Source of the DNA: Pyropia yezoensis | Lineage: Eukaryota; Rhodophyta; Bangiophyceae; Bangiales; Bangiaceae | DNA length: 64,000 nucleotides | NCBI GenBank assembly: GCA_009829735.1 | Contig: CM020620.1 | Location: 5,510,299-5,574,298 of the forward strand | Direction of reading: 5' to 3' | Shown: in pieces, positions 20,191 to 29,515 of the stretch | How positions within the stretch are numbered: position 1 is the stretch's first letter | Layout of the letters: each line of letters begins with the position of its first letter | Notes under the pieces: generated by a model | What the model saw: only the letters and a program-made list of their open reading frames with translations | Database searches by the model: none | Told to the model about the DNA's origin: nothing | Made by a program: the position numbers and the translations under genes

Positions 20191-21364
20191 CGTACGTTCA
20201 GCACAACATAGGTATCGGTGTCCATGATCCTGTCCCCAGCAGTTGTTCGTACGCGCAGTTCGTGGCCGCTGGGCGCGATGACGGTACAACGAGGGGGAGT
20301 GGCGTGTGGCTGCCGGCCCCTCGAATCCACCGATTTTCCCCCTCCTGTCGCAAGCGTCCTCGGGCGTGGCTGGATGCCCGGCAAGCGCGGAAGACGCCGA
20401 GGACCCTACCATCGCCAGAGGTGGTAGATGCGCAGTGGCGGGGGGATCGTACCCCCCCGGTCCGCGAAAAGACGCCCCCGGCGCCGGGCCCACCCCTGTT
20501 TGACCTCCCCAGCCATTGGTGTGATGGTCAGTGAGCTTTCGGGGGGTACGCCGGGCGCGGGTAGGGGGCTTTGAGCTATGTGAGAGAGGAGGTGGTGGGG
20601 AGGGTGGCACTTCACTAAGGTGGTTGGAGCAGCCATTCTTTGAGGTACGGTTGACTCTTTGCTGTACGTTCTCTTCCATTCTTTTCTATTCTCACCGGCC
20701 CCACACGGCCTCAACAACGGGTGCAGGTGAACACGTGTGCATTCTTCGACCTCTTCAGGCACGAAGGCAGCAAAATACCTGACCCCTCGCCTTGGAGCCA
20801 ATGCAGTGCAAGAATTGCTTCGCCCAGCGATCGAATTGACCTTCGTGGGCCAATGAGGAGACGAGGTGGCCCTTGAAATCCAGGATGCCGTTTTAACTAG
20901 GCGTGTGGGCGGGTCACCTCGTGCTGGGCATTGTCTGCGGAGCTCAACGGCAGGTTCCATCCAACCGGCCGTGAATCCCCGTGCGACGATTCGCTCGCCA
21001 CGAGCGACTTGATCAGGAAGTCCCGCTCTTCAGGTCTCTCGCGTGGCTACGCACGCCCCTTCGGCTCCACCAGATCCCCGCCCGGATCCTGATCGCGGTG
21101 TCCACCCCGACCGCATGATGGCCAGGAAGGGGAGTGGGGAGGGGGGGGGGGCTGCAGGGTGGATTGCATTGCCGGGTGGCAGCCAGCTGGTGGCTGGTCG
21201 TGGGAGGGCCATCTGGAGGGGTGTGTGCTTAAACCCTGCCTCTGCCCAGTGTCCTTCCAGCTGCAACAGGGCAGCCCTCCTTTCGCACCGCCCGCTCCCG
21301 CCCACAAATTCCCCTCACGCAACACGGGTTCCACGTACCGTGCCCCCACCTCCCCCCCCTGACC
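20191..21364. other. Intergenic before the type II peroxiredoxin
   Basis: No frame with recognisable motifs on either strand. The last 250 bases are the immediate upstream region of the peroxiredoxin; no TATA-like element stands out. Confidence 0.4.
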
Positions 21365-22003
21365 ATGGCCTTTGTGAGCGCCGTCGCATTCTTCACCGCC
21401 GCCCGTCGTGCCCCCGCCCTGTGCGCCCGGTCGTCGGCGTTTGTGGCCCCCGCGGCTCGCCGATCCACCCTCCCCCGCCGCGCGTTTGCCGCCGCCGCCG
21501 CCCCCCCCACCACCATGACGATCAAGGAGGGGGACACCCTCCCCGTCGATGGCGTCAAGCTCATGACCCTGGGCGCCGACGGCCCGTCGCCCGTGGACAT
21601 TGCCCCCTACTTTAAGGGCAAGAAGACGGTCGTCTTTGCCATCCCCGGGTGCTTCACCAGCACCTGCCAAAAGTCGCACTTCCCGTCGTTTGCGGGCGAC
21701 AACGCGGCTGCGCTCAAGGCCAAGGGCGTTGACGAGATTGTGTGCGTCGCGGTCAACGACCCGTTTGTGTGCGACGCGTTTGCCAAGGTGATGAACACCC
21801 CCGAGATCACGCTGCTGGGCGACGGCAACGCCGCGTGGGTCAAGTCGATGGGGCTTGAGGCGGACCTGGGCGCGTTTGGTGGCATCCGCTCCAGCCGCTG
21901 GTCCATGTATGTCGACGATGGGGTGGTGAAGAAGGCCTTCCTCGAGGGCGGCCCGGGGTACACCAACATCTCGGGGGGCGCGCACATGATTGAGAACCTT
22001 TAA
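21365..22003 (+). CDS. PRXII: Type II peroxiredoxin (Prx5/PrxII), probably organellar
   Basis: A 212-aa thiol peroxidase that reduces H2O2 and alkyl hydroperoxides, using thioredoxin, glutaredoxin or glutathione as donor. The ATG at 21365 gives an N-terminal extension of about 50 residues rich in Ala, Arg and Ser, with a Phe near the start (MAFVSAVAFF) and FVAP at residues 26-29. This suits a plastid or mitochondrial transit peptide. The mature domain starts near MTIKEGDTLP (51-60). The peroxidatic cysteine is Cys101 in PGCFTSTC; PGxFTPTC is usual, so Ser replaces Pro. Cys127 in DEIVCVAVNDPF matches the resolving cysteine of plant PrxII. The motif FGGIRSSRWSM is also typical. Length is normal for the family plus transit peptide. 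It is a single exon with no sign of damage. Confidence 0.92.
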   Translation: MAFVSAVAFFTAARRAPALCARSSAFVAPAARRSTLPRRAFAAAAAPPTTMTIKEGDTLPVDGVKLMTLGADGPSPVDIAPYFKGKKTVVFAIPGCFTSTCQKSHFPSFAGDNAAALKAKGVDEIVCVAVNDPFVCDAFAKVMNTPEITLLGDGNAAWVKSMGLEADLGAFGGIRSSRWSMYVDDGVVKKAFLEGGPGYTNISGGAHMIENL

Positions 22004-23766
22004 GCCGGGGCGTGATGTGCGTGGGGAACTGAGGAGGGAGGGGCGGGGGGGATTGCGAGACTAGTCTTCAGGCCGTGGTGCTTGCCCGCGGGCGTTTGGA
22101 CGCTTGTACGTTCGTCAACTGTGCACCTGTGTGCTTTGCGCTGTGTCGCGCACCTGCTCTCTGCGGGAATGCCGTCAGTGTCCTAGCCCATCAAAATTCT
22201 TTCTCTCATCCTGTCTCTGAAGACAGGTTTTTGCTCGACGTTGTCTCTTCTTCTTGGCTGCAGCTTTATCCCGTTGAATACTCTCTGATCATATGCCGCC
22301 CATATTTGTACAGCCGCCACCCACAAGTGGAAACATGAGGCTGGCGCTGCAGCGAAGCAGGGTCCAGAGGGTGACCCGCAACAGCCGCGGCGCTCCAACG
22401 CCACCAGCTTCTCTGGTCGCCGTGGCTGCCGCCACCCGTAACGCGGGCGCTGGCCCCCTCGACAGACCACAAGCTGTTGCCACTGTGGCTGCCGCGACCG
22501 CCTCTGCTGTTGACCCTACCTCTGCCCAAGTCGCCAGGGGGGTGGAGGCTGGGGGGTGGAAGACTAAGTCGACATCGGGGGATCGATACGCACAACGTGT
22601 CATGAAACGTGTCACGAGCCCCCCCTCGGATGCCGTCACAGGGGGGCTGGGGCCCCCTTTCCCGGCCACGGACTCTATTACCCATGATGACAGACAACCT
22701 TTCGTCACCACCTGACAACTACGGAAGGGAAAGAAGGCGGAGGTGGAAGACCAGTGGCTGGGTGGACTGCCACCGCTTGTTGATTGAGAGGGTGTGAACG
22801 ACCGAATGGGCAAGTTGACCAGCGGGCGGCCGGGATGCAGCCAGACGGACGATAGAGCCCGTCTCCCTGGCCAGTAGGTGCCACCCTTTGGCGCAGACGC
22901 GGGGAAGGTGGGTCGGATGTGTGAGAGAAGACTTCATTTTATTGTTGTCCTAAATAGTTCCGTCGATTCCCCTCCTCTTTCCTGTCCTGCCCATGTACTG
23001 AGGTCGCCCCCTCCAGACTGTCGTCCCGTCCCCCCAGGTGGCGCCTCACTTTTTCTGTCTCTACCCCTCCCGGGTGCTCCATCCCAGCGGAAATCAACTG
23101 GCGGTACTCCGGGCGGTCCCTGGTCTGCACTTGGTGCGGGAGAGTGGTTGATGGTGCGCTTCGGGGGGAGTCGGGTGGTCTTGAAGCTCGATCCCACGAA
23201 GTCGACGGTGTGCCAAACGCACGATCCAGCTCACCGTTGCAATGACAATTGATTTATCGTTAGCTCTTCCCACGAAATAGCCACGAATGCTTCTCACGAC
23301 CTGGTTGCAAAAACTCTCTATTGTTATTTTCGAGGGGCTCGCTGCACGGATCTGCGGATCTCACTTGGTCTCGAGATGCAAAAGGCAGACTCGTTGCCCA
23401 CATTCCCTCCCTAGCACGCCTCGTATCCTTTTTCTTCTGGCGCTCGTGCCCCATCCCGCACCGTTCGCCCCCGCTTGGCGCCACCGCTCGGCCGGGATGG
23501 TCGTGTACCCACCGCGGTGGTTGAAGCATGGCGCGCAGCACCCGACAGAGTCCCCCACGGGCGGGGCGGTGTTGAGTTCGCAACCGGCAGAAGCATGGCG
23601 GGCTGGCGTGGGGAGGTCGCGGCGCAGAGACACCTTCCTCTCCCCTCTCCCCCCCCCATCTCAACCTCCCCTTCTTCCCCTTCTCCGTCACTTACTTTTT
23701 TAGCGCCCTCCCGCAGCCGTGTCCTGCGCGGGCAAGGAGCGTGGCGGGGAGACAGCTTGACGCGTC
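22004..23766. other. Intergenic after the type II peroxiredoxin
   Basis: No supported gene. The longest ATG-started frame on the plus strand (22293-22715) is low-complexity Ala/Pro/Thr without motifs, and overlapping frames of similar length occur on the minus strand. Pyrimidine-rich tracts lie around 23640-23700, just upstream of the next frame. Confidence 0.4.
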
Positions 23767-24192
23767 ATGGACGCTCAGGCCGAGATGGCGATGGAGGACG
23801 TAGACCCAGGGTCTGTCCAGGCTGGTAGCGGCGGAAGCGGTGGTGGCGGCGGCTTCGGCGGCGGTAGTAGTGGCAGCGGCGGTGGCGGTGGAGGTGGCGG
23901 TTGTGGTGGCGGCCGTGATGGCGGTGACCACCACCCGGATGTCGCGGGTGGATCCGCGTCGGCTGGCCCTCCCTGGTCCACCCCGACGACGCCCCTTACG
24001 CTGGCTTCCCTCCCACGTGATGTGCTCACCCGCATCGCGGTCGCCCCGTTTGCGATGCCTGACTGGCCAGCGTCTCAGCCGCGACGGCGGTGCGTACTAC
24101 CACTCGTTGGGCGACACGCCACGCCACCCCCCACGCAGCGGCACTGGTGGCGGGCTGCGACGGCGCCGCGGCCGACAACCCGGGCGACCTAG
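23767..24192 (+). CDS. Gly-rich ORF with F-box-like motif, probably incomplete
   Basis: 141-aa frame from the ATG at 23767. An acidic start, then a Gly/Ser run (residues ~20-58), then LASLPRDVLTRIAVAPF at about residues 79-95, which resembles the first helix of an F-box (LPxDVLxxI). After about residue 100 the frame turns into Arg/Pro-rich sequence that looks out of frame. In the adjacent frame, just past a TGA, LASVSAATAV would fit the rest of an F-box helix. A one-base indel near 24058-24068 could therefore join this start to the downstream frame at 24090. F-box proteins recruit targets to SCF ubiquitin ligases. The assignment rests on one short motif. Confidence 0.35.
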   Translation: MDAQAEMAMEDVDPGSVQAGSGGSGGGGGFGGGSSGSGGGGGGGGCGGGRDGGDHHPDVAGGSASAGPPWSTPTTPLTLASLPRDVLTRIAVAPFAMPDWPASQPRRRCVLPLVGRHATPPPTQRHWWRAATAPRPTTRAT

Positions 24193-24608
24193 CCGCGGCG
24201 GTGTGGGAGGTGGGCGCAACCGTATGCACCACGTCGGCGCCGGCTTGTGGCGCGTGTCCCGTGCGGGCATGGTGTGGCGCGGCGGCCGAGGCGGTGGCCG
24301 CGGGGGTGGACCCGCCGTCGTACGTAGTGCGATGGCCGCGGCAGGCGGCGCGGTCGGCGACGAGGCGCCGGCGGCGGCCAGCCACCCCGACTGGCGGCGG
24401 CAAGGAAGGGGGCGGCGGCGTGCGCCGACTGGGCTCGTCACCAAAAACGGTAGAGGAGGCGGCGTCAGCCGGCAGCAGTAGCCGGTCTCCAGCGGCAGCC
24501 AGAGGCAGCGGAGAGCGGCGACAGTCCGCGGTGTTGGCGGCGACGAGGGCGAGCCGGCCGCCTGCGGCCGCGAGGATAGATGGCGGCAGCGCGTGTCTGG
24601 GCCGGTGA
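24090..24608 (+). pseudogene. MutY-like [4Fe-4S] domain fragment
   Basis: The frame carries WEVGATVCTTSAPACGACPV followed by RAWC. The cysteine spacing is C-X6-C-X2-C-X5-C, the iron-sulphur cluster of the MutY/Nth DNA glycosylase superfamily. The preceding GATVCT context and the downstream DPPSYVVRWPRQAAR are MutY-like rather than Nth-like. MutY removes adenine mispaired with 8-oxoguanine. The helix-hairpin-helix and catalytic Asp region that should come before is not visible in any frame upstream, and the C-terminus becomes low-complexity. It is therefore a fragment, an exon whose partners I cannot find, or a domain captured by the neighbouring F-box-like ORF. The frame opens at a GTG, so no start is claimed. 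Confidence 0.45.
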
Positions 24609-24676
24609 GCTACCCTGTCCGGTAGGGCAGGCGGCAGCAGCCGACCACAGCAGTCAGCCACCGGTGACGAACCGCG

Positions 24677-25794
24677 TCAGCCAAGGGCGGCGGTGGCGGC
24701 GGCGACAGCGGCGGCGGCGGCCGCGGCGGCGGCGGCGGCGGCGGTGGCACCAGGCACCGTGCCACAGCCGCGGCCCGCGGCGGCGGCGCGGAGCACCCCG
24801 TCCACCGCCGCCGCCGTGCGCGGCAGCCGCAGGTCGGCGAGCCCCCCGTGGCGGAGCGCCCACGCGACGAGCGCGTCATCCCGGGTGGCCCCCGCCCCCC
24901 CCGCCCCCCCCCCCCGCAACGACCGCAAACACGCGCAGCCGCGGCAGTGGCGGCAGCCGGCCGTACCACCCCGCCGGCGCGGCGTAGTCGTCCGCCGCGT
25001 CGTCGAGCGTCAGGGCGGCCAGCGCCGGGCACGCGGCGGGGAGGCCCGCCAGCAGCGCCGGCCCCGCGCCGCCCGTCAGGCGGGTGTGCACGGCGAGCGT
25101 GGTGAGGCGCGGGAGGGCGGCGGCGCCCAGCGGCGACGCCCGGTACAGCGGCCCAATGTGAGGGGAGAGGGCGAGCTCAACGAGGCCGCCGCCGACGGCG
25201 GCGAGGAGCGCCGCGAGCGTCTCCTCCGGGCCGGGCCACGCGCCGGCGAGGCGGCCGACGGAGAGGACGCGGAGGGGGGCGCCCGCGAGCGCGCGCAGGG
25301 CGGGGGGGGGGAGCAGCGCGGGGCCCCAGCCAAAGAGCGCCAGCCGCCGCCCGCCGCCGCCGCCGCCGCCGCCACCCCCACCGCCGCCACCACCACCACC
25401 GCCACCGCCACCACCCGTGGCGGCCGCAACCGCCTCGGCGTCAGCCGCGGCGGCAGCCGCCGCCGCGTGCATCGCCGACGCGGCAGCCGCCCTCCCCCCC
25501 CCGGCCACGCCGCCAGCGGCGGCGCCACAACCACCGCCGCCGCCAGCCGCAGCGCGCGCAGATGGGGCAGCCGCGGCAGGAGCCGGGCGAGGCCGCCGAG
25601 TGGGTCCCCCCCCCCCCCCCCCCGGCAGCGCCACGTTCACGTCCAGCCCGCCGACGGCGGCGTAAATCGCGTCGCGCCACGCGCGGCACACCGCCGCCGC
25701 GGCGGCGGCTGCGCGCCACGTCGCCGCCGACACGATGGCCGCGGCGGGCACGCTGCCGCCGCCGCCGTCGCTGCCGCCGCCGCCGCCGCCGCTG

Positions 25795-25840
<46 letters not shown>

Positions 25841-26060
25841 CGCCGTTGCCGCCGCTGCTGTCGCCGTTACCGCCAGCGGCGGCCACCACCAGCGGGCACG
25901 GCAGGCCAGCCTTGTGGGGCGGCGGCGGAGGCCCGCCCGTGACGGCAGTGGCGGCGCGCGCGGGGGCGCGCCGCGCCCCGGGTGCCGGCGGCGCGGCCGC
26001 GGCGGGCGTGGCGGGCGGCGGCGCCACCGCCGCCACGGGGGAAGACACTGGTGACGGCAT
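24677..26060 (-). CDS. F-box/LRR-like protein, Gly- and Ala-rich, frame broken at C run
   Basis: Starts at the ATG whose first base is 26060. The first ~110 residues are Ala/Pro then poly-Gly. AAVCRAWRDAIYAAVGGLDV near residues 125-145 resembles the second half of an F-box. After more Gly/Ala runs, leucine-rich-repeat-like segments follow: LRVLSVGRLAGAW, LVELALSPHIGPLY, LPRLTTLAVHTRL and CPALAALTLDD. This frame stops at 24876. The adjacent frame (to 24677) continues sensibly with DDALVAWALRHGGLADLRLP, so the frames probably join at the C-rich runs around 24893-24915. It converges with the plus-strand fragments at 23767-24608. The role as substrate receptor of an SCF ubiquitin ligase is family inference only. 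Confidence 0.45.
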
Positions 26061-26075
26061 GGCCGCTGCCGATGG

Positions 26076-27346
26076 GTCACCCCCAGTTAAGGGCGGACAC
26101 TAGGGTTCAGAGCGAATATTGCATTACATCCAACACGTGCCACGTTCGGGCCACTTCTCTCCCGACACGGCTTCCTGGTTGGACGAGAGAAAACATATAC
26201 GTCTATATACGACAAGAAAAACAGGAGCAAGAACACAAAAGAAGGAACAAGAGAACAAAGAGGTACGACACTGTCCTTCTCATAGATCCAAAAAATGCCC
26301 CATAATGCGGGCCTTTTTTTCCATGCAAAATTGGCCTCTGCAGTGAGCAAGGCTTAGAGGCGTGGCATGGGCATGACAACCAGAACAACAAGGCCCTTGT
26401 TGGAGCCACCTTCCTGGAGCGCTGTGTGCGACTGCTGCAGAAAGCGGCCGTGGGATGCGGCTTAGACGACTCATCGTTCAACCTCGGCAAGCGTCGGGCC
26501 GCCGCGGCGGCTGGAGCTCGCATAGCGACTAAGGAGACCGACATGCGCACGACTAGTGCCAAGATAGCAGCCGGGAGCAGCCCTGGGGAGTCGGCAGCGT
26601 GTCTTGAGATGCGCGAGGACGACATGAACAAGTGGGCGACCAATACGGCCGCAGGGGCTGTGACCAAGATAGCTGCTTATCGTCAGAGAAAGGATAAGGC
26701 AGTAGCAGCGGAGGAGGCCGAAGCGGAGGCCGACGATGCCTTGCTGCCGCAGAGGAAATGTGCCTTGCCATCTTGCTTGACGATTAAACATACACTGGCT
26801 GTTCTCTCACATGACCTGTGCACTCTGGACGACCGCTTGGACGTCTTCCAGGCTCCTATGTATTCCCTCAGCTTCCCCCGGCTTCCCCGCGTGCGACCTG
26901 CGCGCACACAGGGGAGATGAATCGGATCGGACGACCAACCCTTGTAAGAGACCTCCTGGGATACGGGGGAATGATCAAGCTGCTCTTGTTTCCGTGCAAG
27001 TACCCCCTTCCGCCTCAGACGACCTGCTCTCCCTCTCTTGGGCTCCCTTGTGTGACTTAGCCATCGCTGTGCTGATGCGCACAAAGCTCTAGGCGCACTT
27101 CCATCGAGAAGAAATGTGCCGATTCCATGTCGACTTTCAACCCGAGAGGCCCACCGCAGGCGCCCCAGGCAGCTGTGCTCCAATTCTCATCAGACACGTC
27201 GTTTGAATTGGAATAGGGTCACAAGTTTCAATATATGCCATATTTGCTCCTGACACAGCGCTCTGGGCCAATGGCTGATCCGGAATCGCTCTGAACCCTA
27301 GTGTCCGCTCTCCGGGCGTCTTAACTGGGGGTGGGGTGGGTGACCC
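26076..27346. mobile_element. TIR element upstream of the F-box/LRR gene
   Basis: A perfect 23-bp inverted repeat: GCGGACACTAGGGTTCAGAG plus CGA at 26093-26115 and its reverse complement at 27286-27308. Further out, CCCCCAGTTAA on the left pairs with TTAACTGGGGG on the right, and GTCAC with GTGAC, with small length differences between the arms. This gives a 1.27-kb non-autonomous DNA element. The interior is more AT-rich than its surroundings at 26116-26380 and holds a frame of unknown function. No transposase motif or target duplication was identified. Confidence 0.6.
26381..26920 (+). CDS. Unknown ORF inside the TIR element, copy 1
   Basis: Open frame with ALVGATFLERCVRLLQKAAV near its start and a Lys/Arg/Glu-rich helical middle (RQRKDKAVAAEEAEAEADD), ending RPARTQGR at 26920. 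There is no ATG near the start; the first candidate start is a GTG at 26426. It is probably a fragment of a larger coding region. It is repeated with no visible change at 45124-45663. I recognise no family. Overlapping minus-strand frames look like shadows. Confidence 0.3.
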   Translation, partial: QNNKALVGATFLERCVRLLQKAAVGCGLDDSSFNLGKRRAAAAAGARIATKETDMRTTSAKIAAGSSPGESAACLEMREDDMNKWATNTAAGAVTKIAAYRQRKDKAVAAEEAEAEADDALLPQRKCALPSCLTIKHTLAVLSHDLCTLDDRLDVFQAPMYSLSFPRLPRVRPARTQGR

Positions 27347-27539
27347 TGGCGTGGGGGGGTGGTCCGTGCGGGTGGCGCCGTGGTGGGGGGAGGGGGGGCG
27401 GCGGTGGAGGGGGACGCCGGGTGCGGCGACGCGGACGGGGGCGGCGGCCGCGGTCGAGGGCGGGTCGAGGGGCTGTCGTCAGCGGGGAAGCCGCGCGATC
27501 GTGGCCAGCCTCCAGGGGTCGGGGGACCAAGCACAAAAA
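26381..27539 (+). repeat. Direct duplication, copy 1
   Basis: 1,159 bp repeated in direct orientation at 45124-46282, constant offset 18,743, with only about three or four substitutions seen. It starts inside the TIR element, includes its right inverted repeat, and ends inside the last ~20 codons of the ORF at 27479-28543. The ends are not TG...CA, so it is not an LTR pair. Confidence 0.85.
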
Positions 27540-28543
27540 CCGCCGCGGTTGGGGTACGAGTACCCGCGCTCGGCGGCGCCGATCTTGGCGCTGGCCGTCG
27601 TCTCAGCGCGTACAACGCGGGAGATGAAGCGACGCGCGCCGTCCCCGCGGAGGGAGTTCCGGGGGACGGCGTCCGAGTGGGCGAAGGCGTCGGCAAGGCT
27701 CGGCTCGGACTGCCGCAGCGCGAGGTAGTCGTACCGCGATACACCGAGGGCGAAGACGCGGCGGGTCGCCCCGACGAGGTAGTCGAGGAGCTCCTCGAGG
27801 TGGGCGACGGTGTTGCCGCGCGCAAAGCGCGCGTCGAGGCAGTCGTTGAAGACCTGCTGGAGCCACGCGAGGACGCAGTACCAGTGACGCGCCTCAATCT
27901 CGTCCCGGCTGCCGACGTTGAAGGTGGCCGTGTGGACGGGGTCGGAGGGCGTGAAGGGCATTGGCAGCCCGTCCTCCCGCAGCACAGAGCGGGGGATGTC
28001 AAAGCTCTGGAGCCAGTCGGCCGGCGTGAAGGAAGCCTTGAAGTCGAAGCCGTCGTCGTACGCGCCGGCCTCGTCGTCGTTGGCGCGTTGGGCGCGCCCG
28101 CGATGCCCGCGGTAGCGGCCGCCGGGGCCGCCCTCCCAACCGCCGTCGTCGTCGTCGGCGGTGGCACCGTCGTCCGCGTCCTCGTAGTCGCCGGCGGCGG
28201 CCCCGTCGAGGGGTTCGCCGCCGTCCGCCGCCCGGGCAGGGAGACGCCCGTCCGCGGCGAGCGGGGGCGGGGCGGCGGCCGCCGCCGCGGCTGCGCCGCC
28301 GTCAGTCTCTTGGCCGCCTCTATGGCCAGCGCCAGCTGGCGCTCCGCCGTGACCGAGCGCGTTGCGCGCTGTGGCTTCGGCGGCATCCCGTGCCGCCGCG
28401 GCCGCGGTGGCAGTTGACAGGTCTTGCTGCGTCTGCGTCAGGCGCGTTTCCGTCTCAAGAAGGCGCGCGCGCAGTGCGTCAAGCTCGGTCGGGGCGGTGA
28501 GCGCGGCACCCGTGGGGGAGGCCGCAGGCCGGTCACCGTCCAT
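27479..28543 (-). CDS. Unknown coiled-coil protein, chromovirus inserted just upstream
   Basis: A 354-aa frame from the ATG at 28543 to 27479. Residues ~18-60 (LDALRARLLETETRLTQTQQ) form a probable coiled coil. Then come Ala/Gly-rich and acidic segments (DYEDADDGATADDDDGG). From about residue 175 the protein is ordered, with motifs FTPADWLQSFDIPRSVL, RHWYCVLAWLQQVFNDCLDA and AHLEELLDYLVGATRRVF. It ends WSPDPWRLATIARLPR. A retroelement Gag/ORF1-like protein is possible (coiled coil plus helical core) but I see no zinc knuckle. Its last 20 codons belong to the duplicated segment. Chromovirus copy 2 is inserted with its target duplication 18 bases upstream of the ATG, so its normal 5' region now lies at 44425 onward. 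Confidence 0.5.
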   Translation of the reverse strand: MDGDRPAASPTGAALTAPTELDALRARLLETETRLTQTQQDLSTATAAAAARDAAEATARNALGHGGAPAGAGHRGGQETDGGAAAAAAAAPPPLAADGRLPARAADGGEPLDGAAAGDYEDADDGATADDDDGGWEGGPGGRYRGHRGRAQRANDDEAGAYDDGFDFKASFTPADWLQSFDIPRSVLREDGLPMPFTPSDPVHTATFNVGSRDEIEARHWYCVLAWLQQVFNDCLDARFARGNTVAHLEELLDYLVGATRRVFALGVSRYDYLALRQSEPSLADAFAHSDAVPRNSLRGDGARRFISRVVRAETTASAKIGAAERGYSYPNRGGFCAWSPDPWRLATIARLPR

Positions 28544-28566
28544 TGTGCGTCACCCTACGGAGGGAG

Positions 28567-28929
28567 TGTAGCACAATAGGAATCCGTCGCACGTCCACTC
28601 TCAGTGAACACTCACCAAGGGGGATCGGCACCAACGTCACCGGGAGGCCAAGGTTGCTGTCCTTGGAGCGCAAGCCACGGGACCAAGATGGGAGCCCAAA
28701 TGGGAGGGGTTTGTTGTTCTACCTTGGCCGGCGGTGGATTCGCCACCGGCCCCCTCGTTATAAACCCTCGGAGACACTACTAACTACCCTCCACCCCAAG
28801 ATGCAAGTCCCTCTGGTCATACGTAACTTATAGATACCGTGACCAGCTCGGACTCTCAAATTGGAAGTTAAGGATTAGAAGTAGCCCCCCTAATATTAGG
28901 GTCACAATACGGACAACCATATTGCTACA
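28567..28929 (-). repeat. 3' LTR, chromovirus copy 2
   Basis: 363 bp, plus-strand view TGTAGCACAATAGG...ATTGCTACA. It is followed on its right by the complement of the polypurine tract (28930-28942), which identifies it as the 3' LTR of a minus-strand element. Confidence 0.95.
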
Positions 28930-28942
28930 TATCCCCCCCTTA
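28930..28942 (-). promoter_or_regulatory. Polypurine tract, copy 2
   Basis: On the minus strand CTAAGGGGGGGATA, directly before the 3' LTR; same sequence as in copy 1. Confidence 0.7.
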
Positions 28943-29515
28943 GATTCGGCCCGTCCTCGGGTCGAGTTGCATTCGGGTTACCGAATGTAAGTGGGTCGCG
29001 TGACTGTTTACCCGTCGGGTGGGGCTTTGCGCCCCGTCGCGACAGACACCCCTTTTCGAGGTTGTCCGAGGGGGGTGCCCCCCTTTGTGTGGTACACACA
29101 CGATCCGTTTTCCGGACCGTTAATTTCCCGATGCGGGTTTTTGTTCACGACCCCCCTTTCCGAGGGGTGGTGCAAGCGGATCCGCCACCAGGTGCCTGGT
29201 GGTAGGGGGGCCCCTCTCGTGTGGACGATTGAGTGGGGGGCGGGGGCTGCCCGCGTTGCGTGGGGGCGGTTGGGGGTGACCCCCCTTTGCTTACCCCGTG
29301 TGTGGGGGTGGCCCCGTCCCGCCCAGGTGCCTGGGTGGAGCGCGTTCGTAGCCCCGTGGGGCGCGGGTCGACCCGCGTGTTTGTGGCGCTTCTCGTAGCC
29401 GTTTGTGGTCATAAGCGCGGGTGCCCGCGCTTCCCTGGCTCGTCCCGGTTATCCCACCGTACCGGGTCGTAGCCGTCGACGGCTTGTGGGCGTGGGGGAC
29501 TCCGCACCCGTTATC

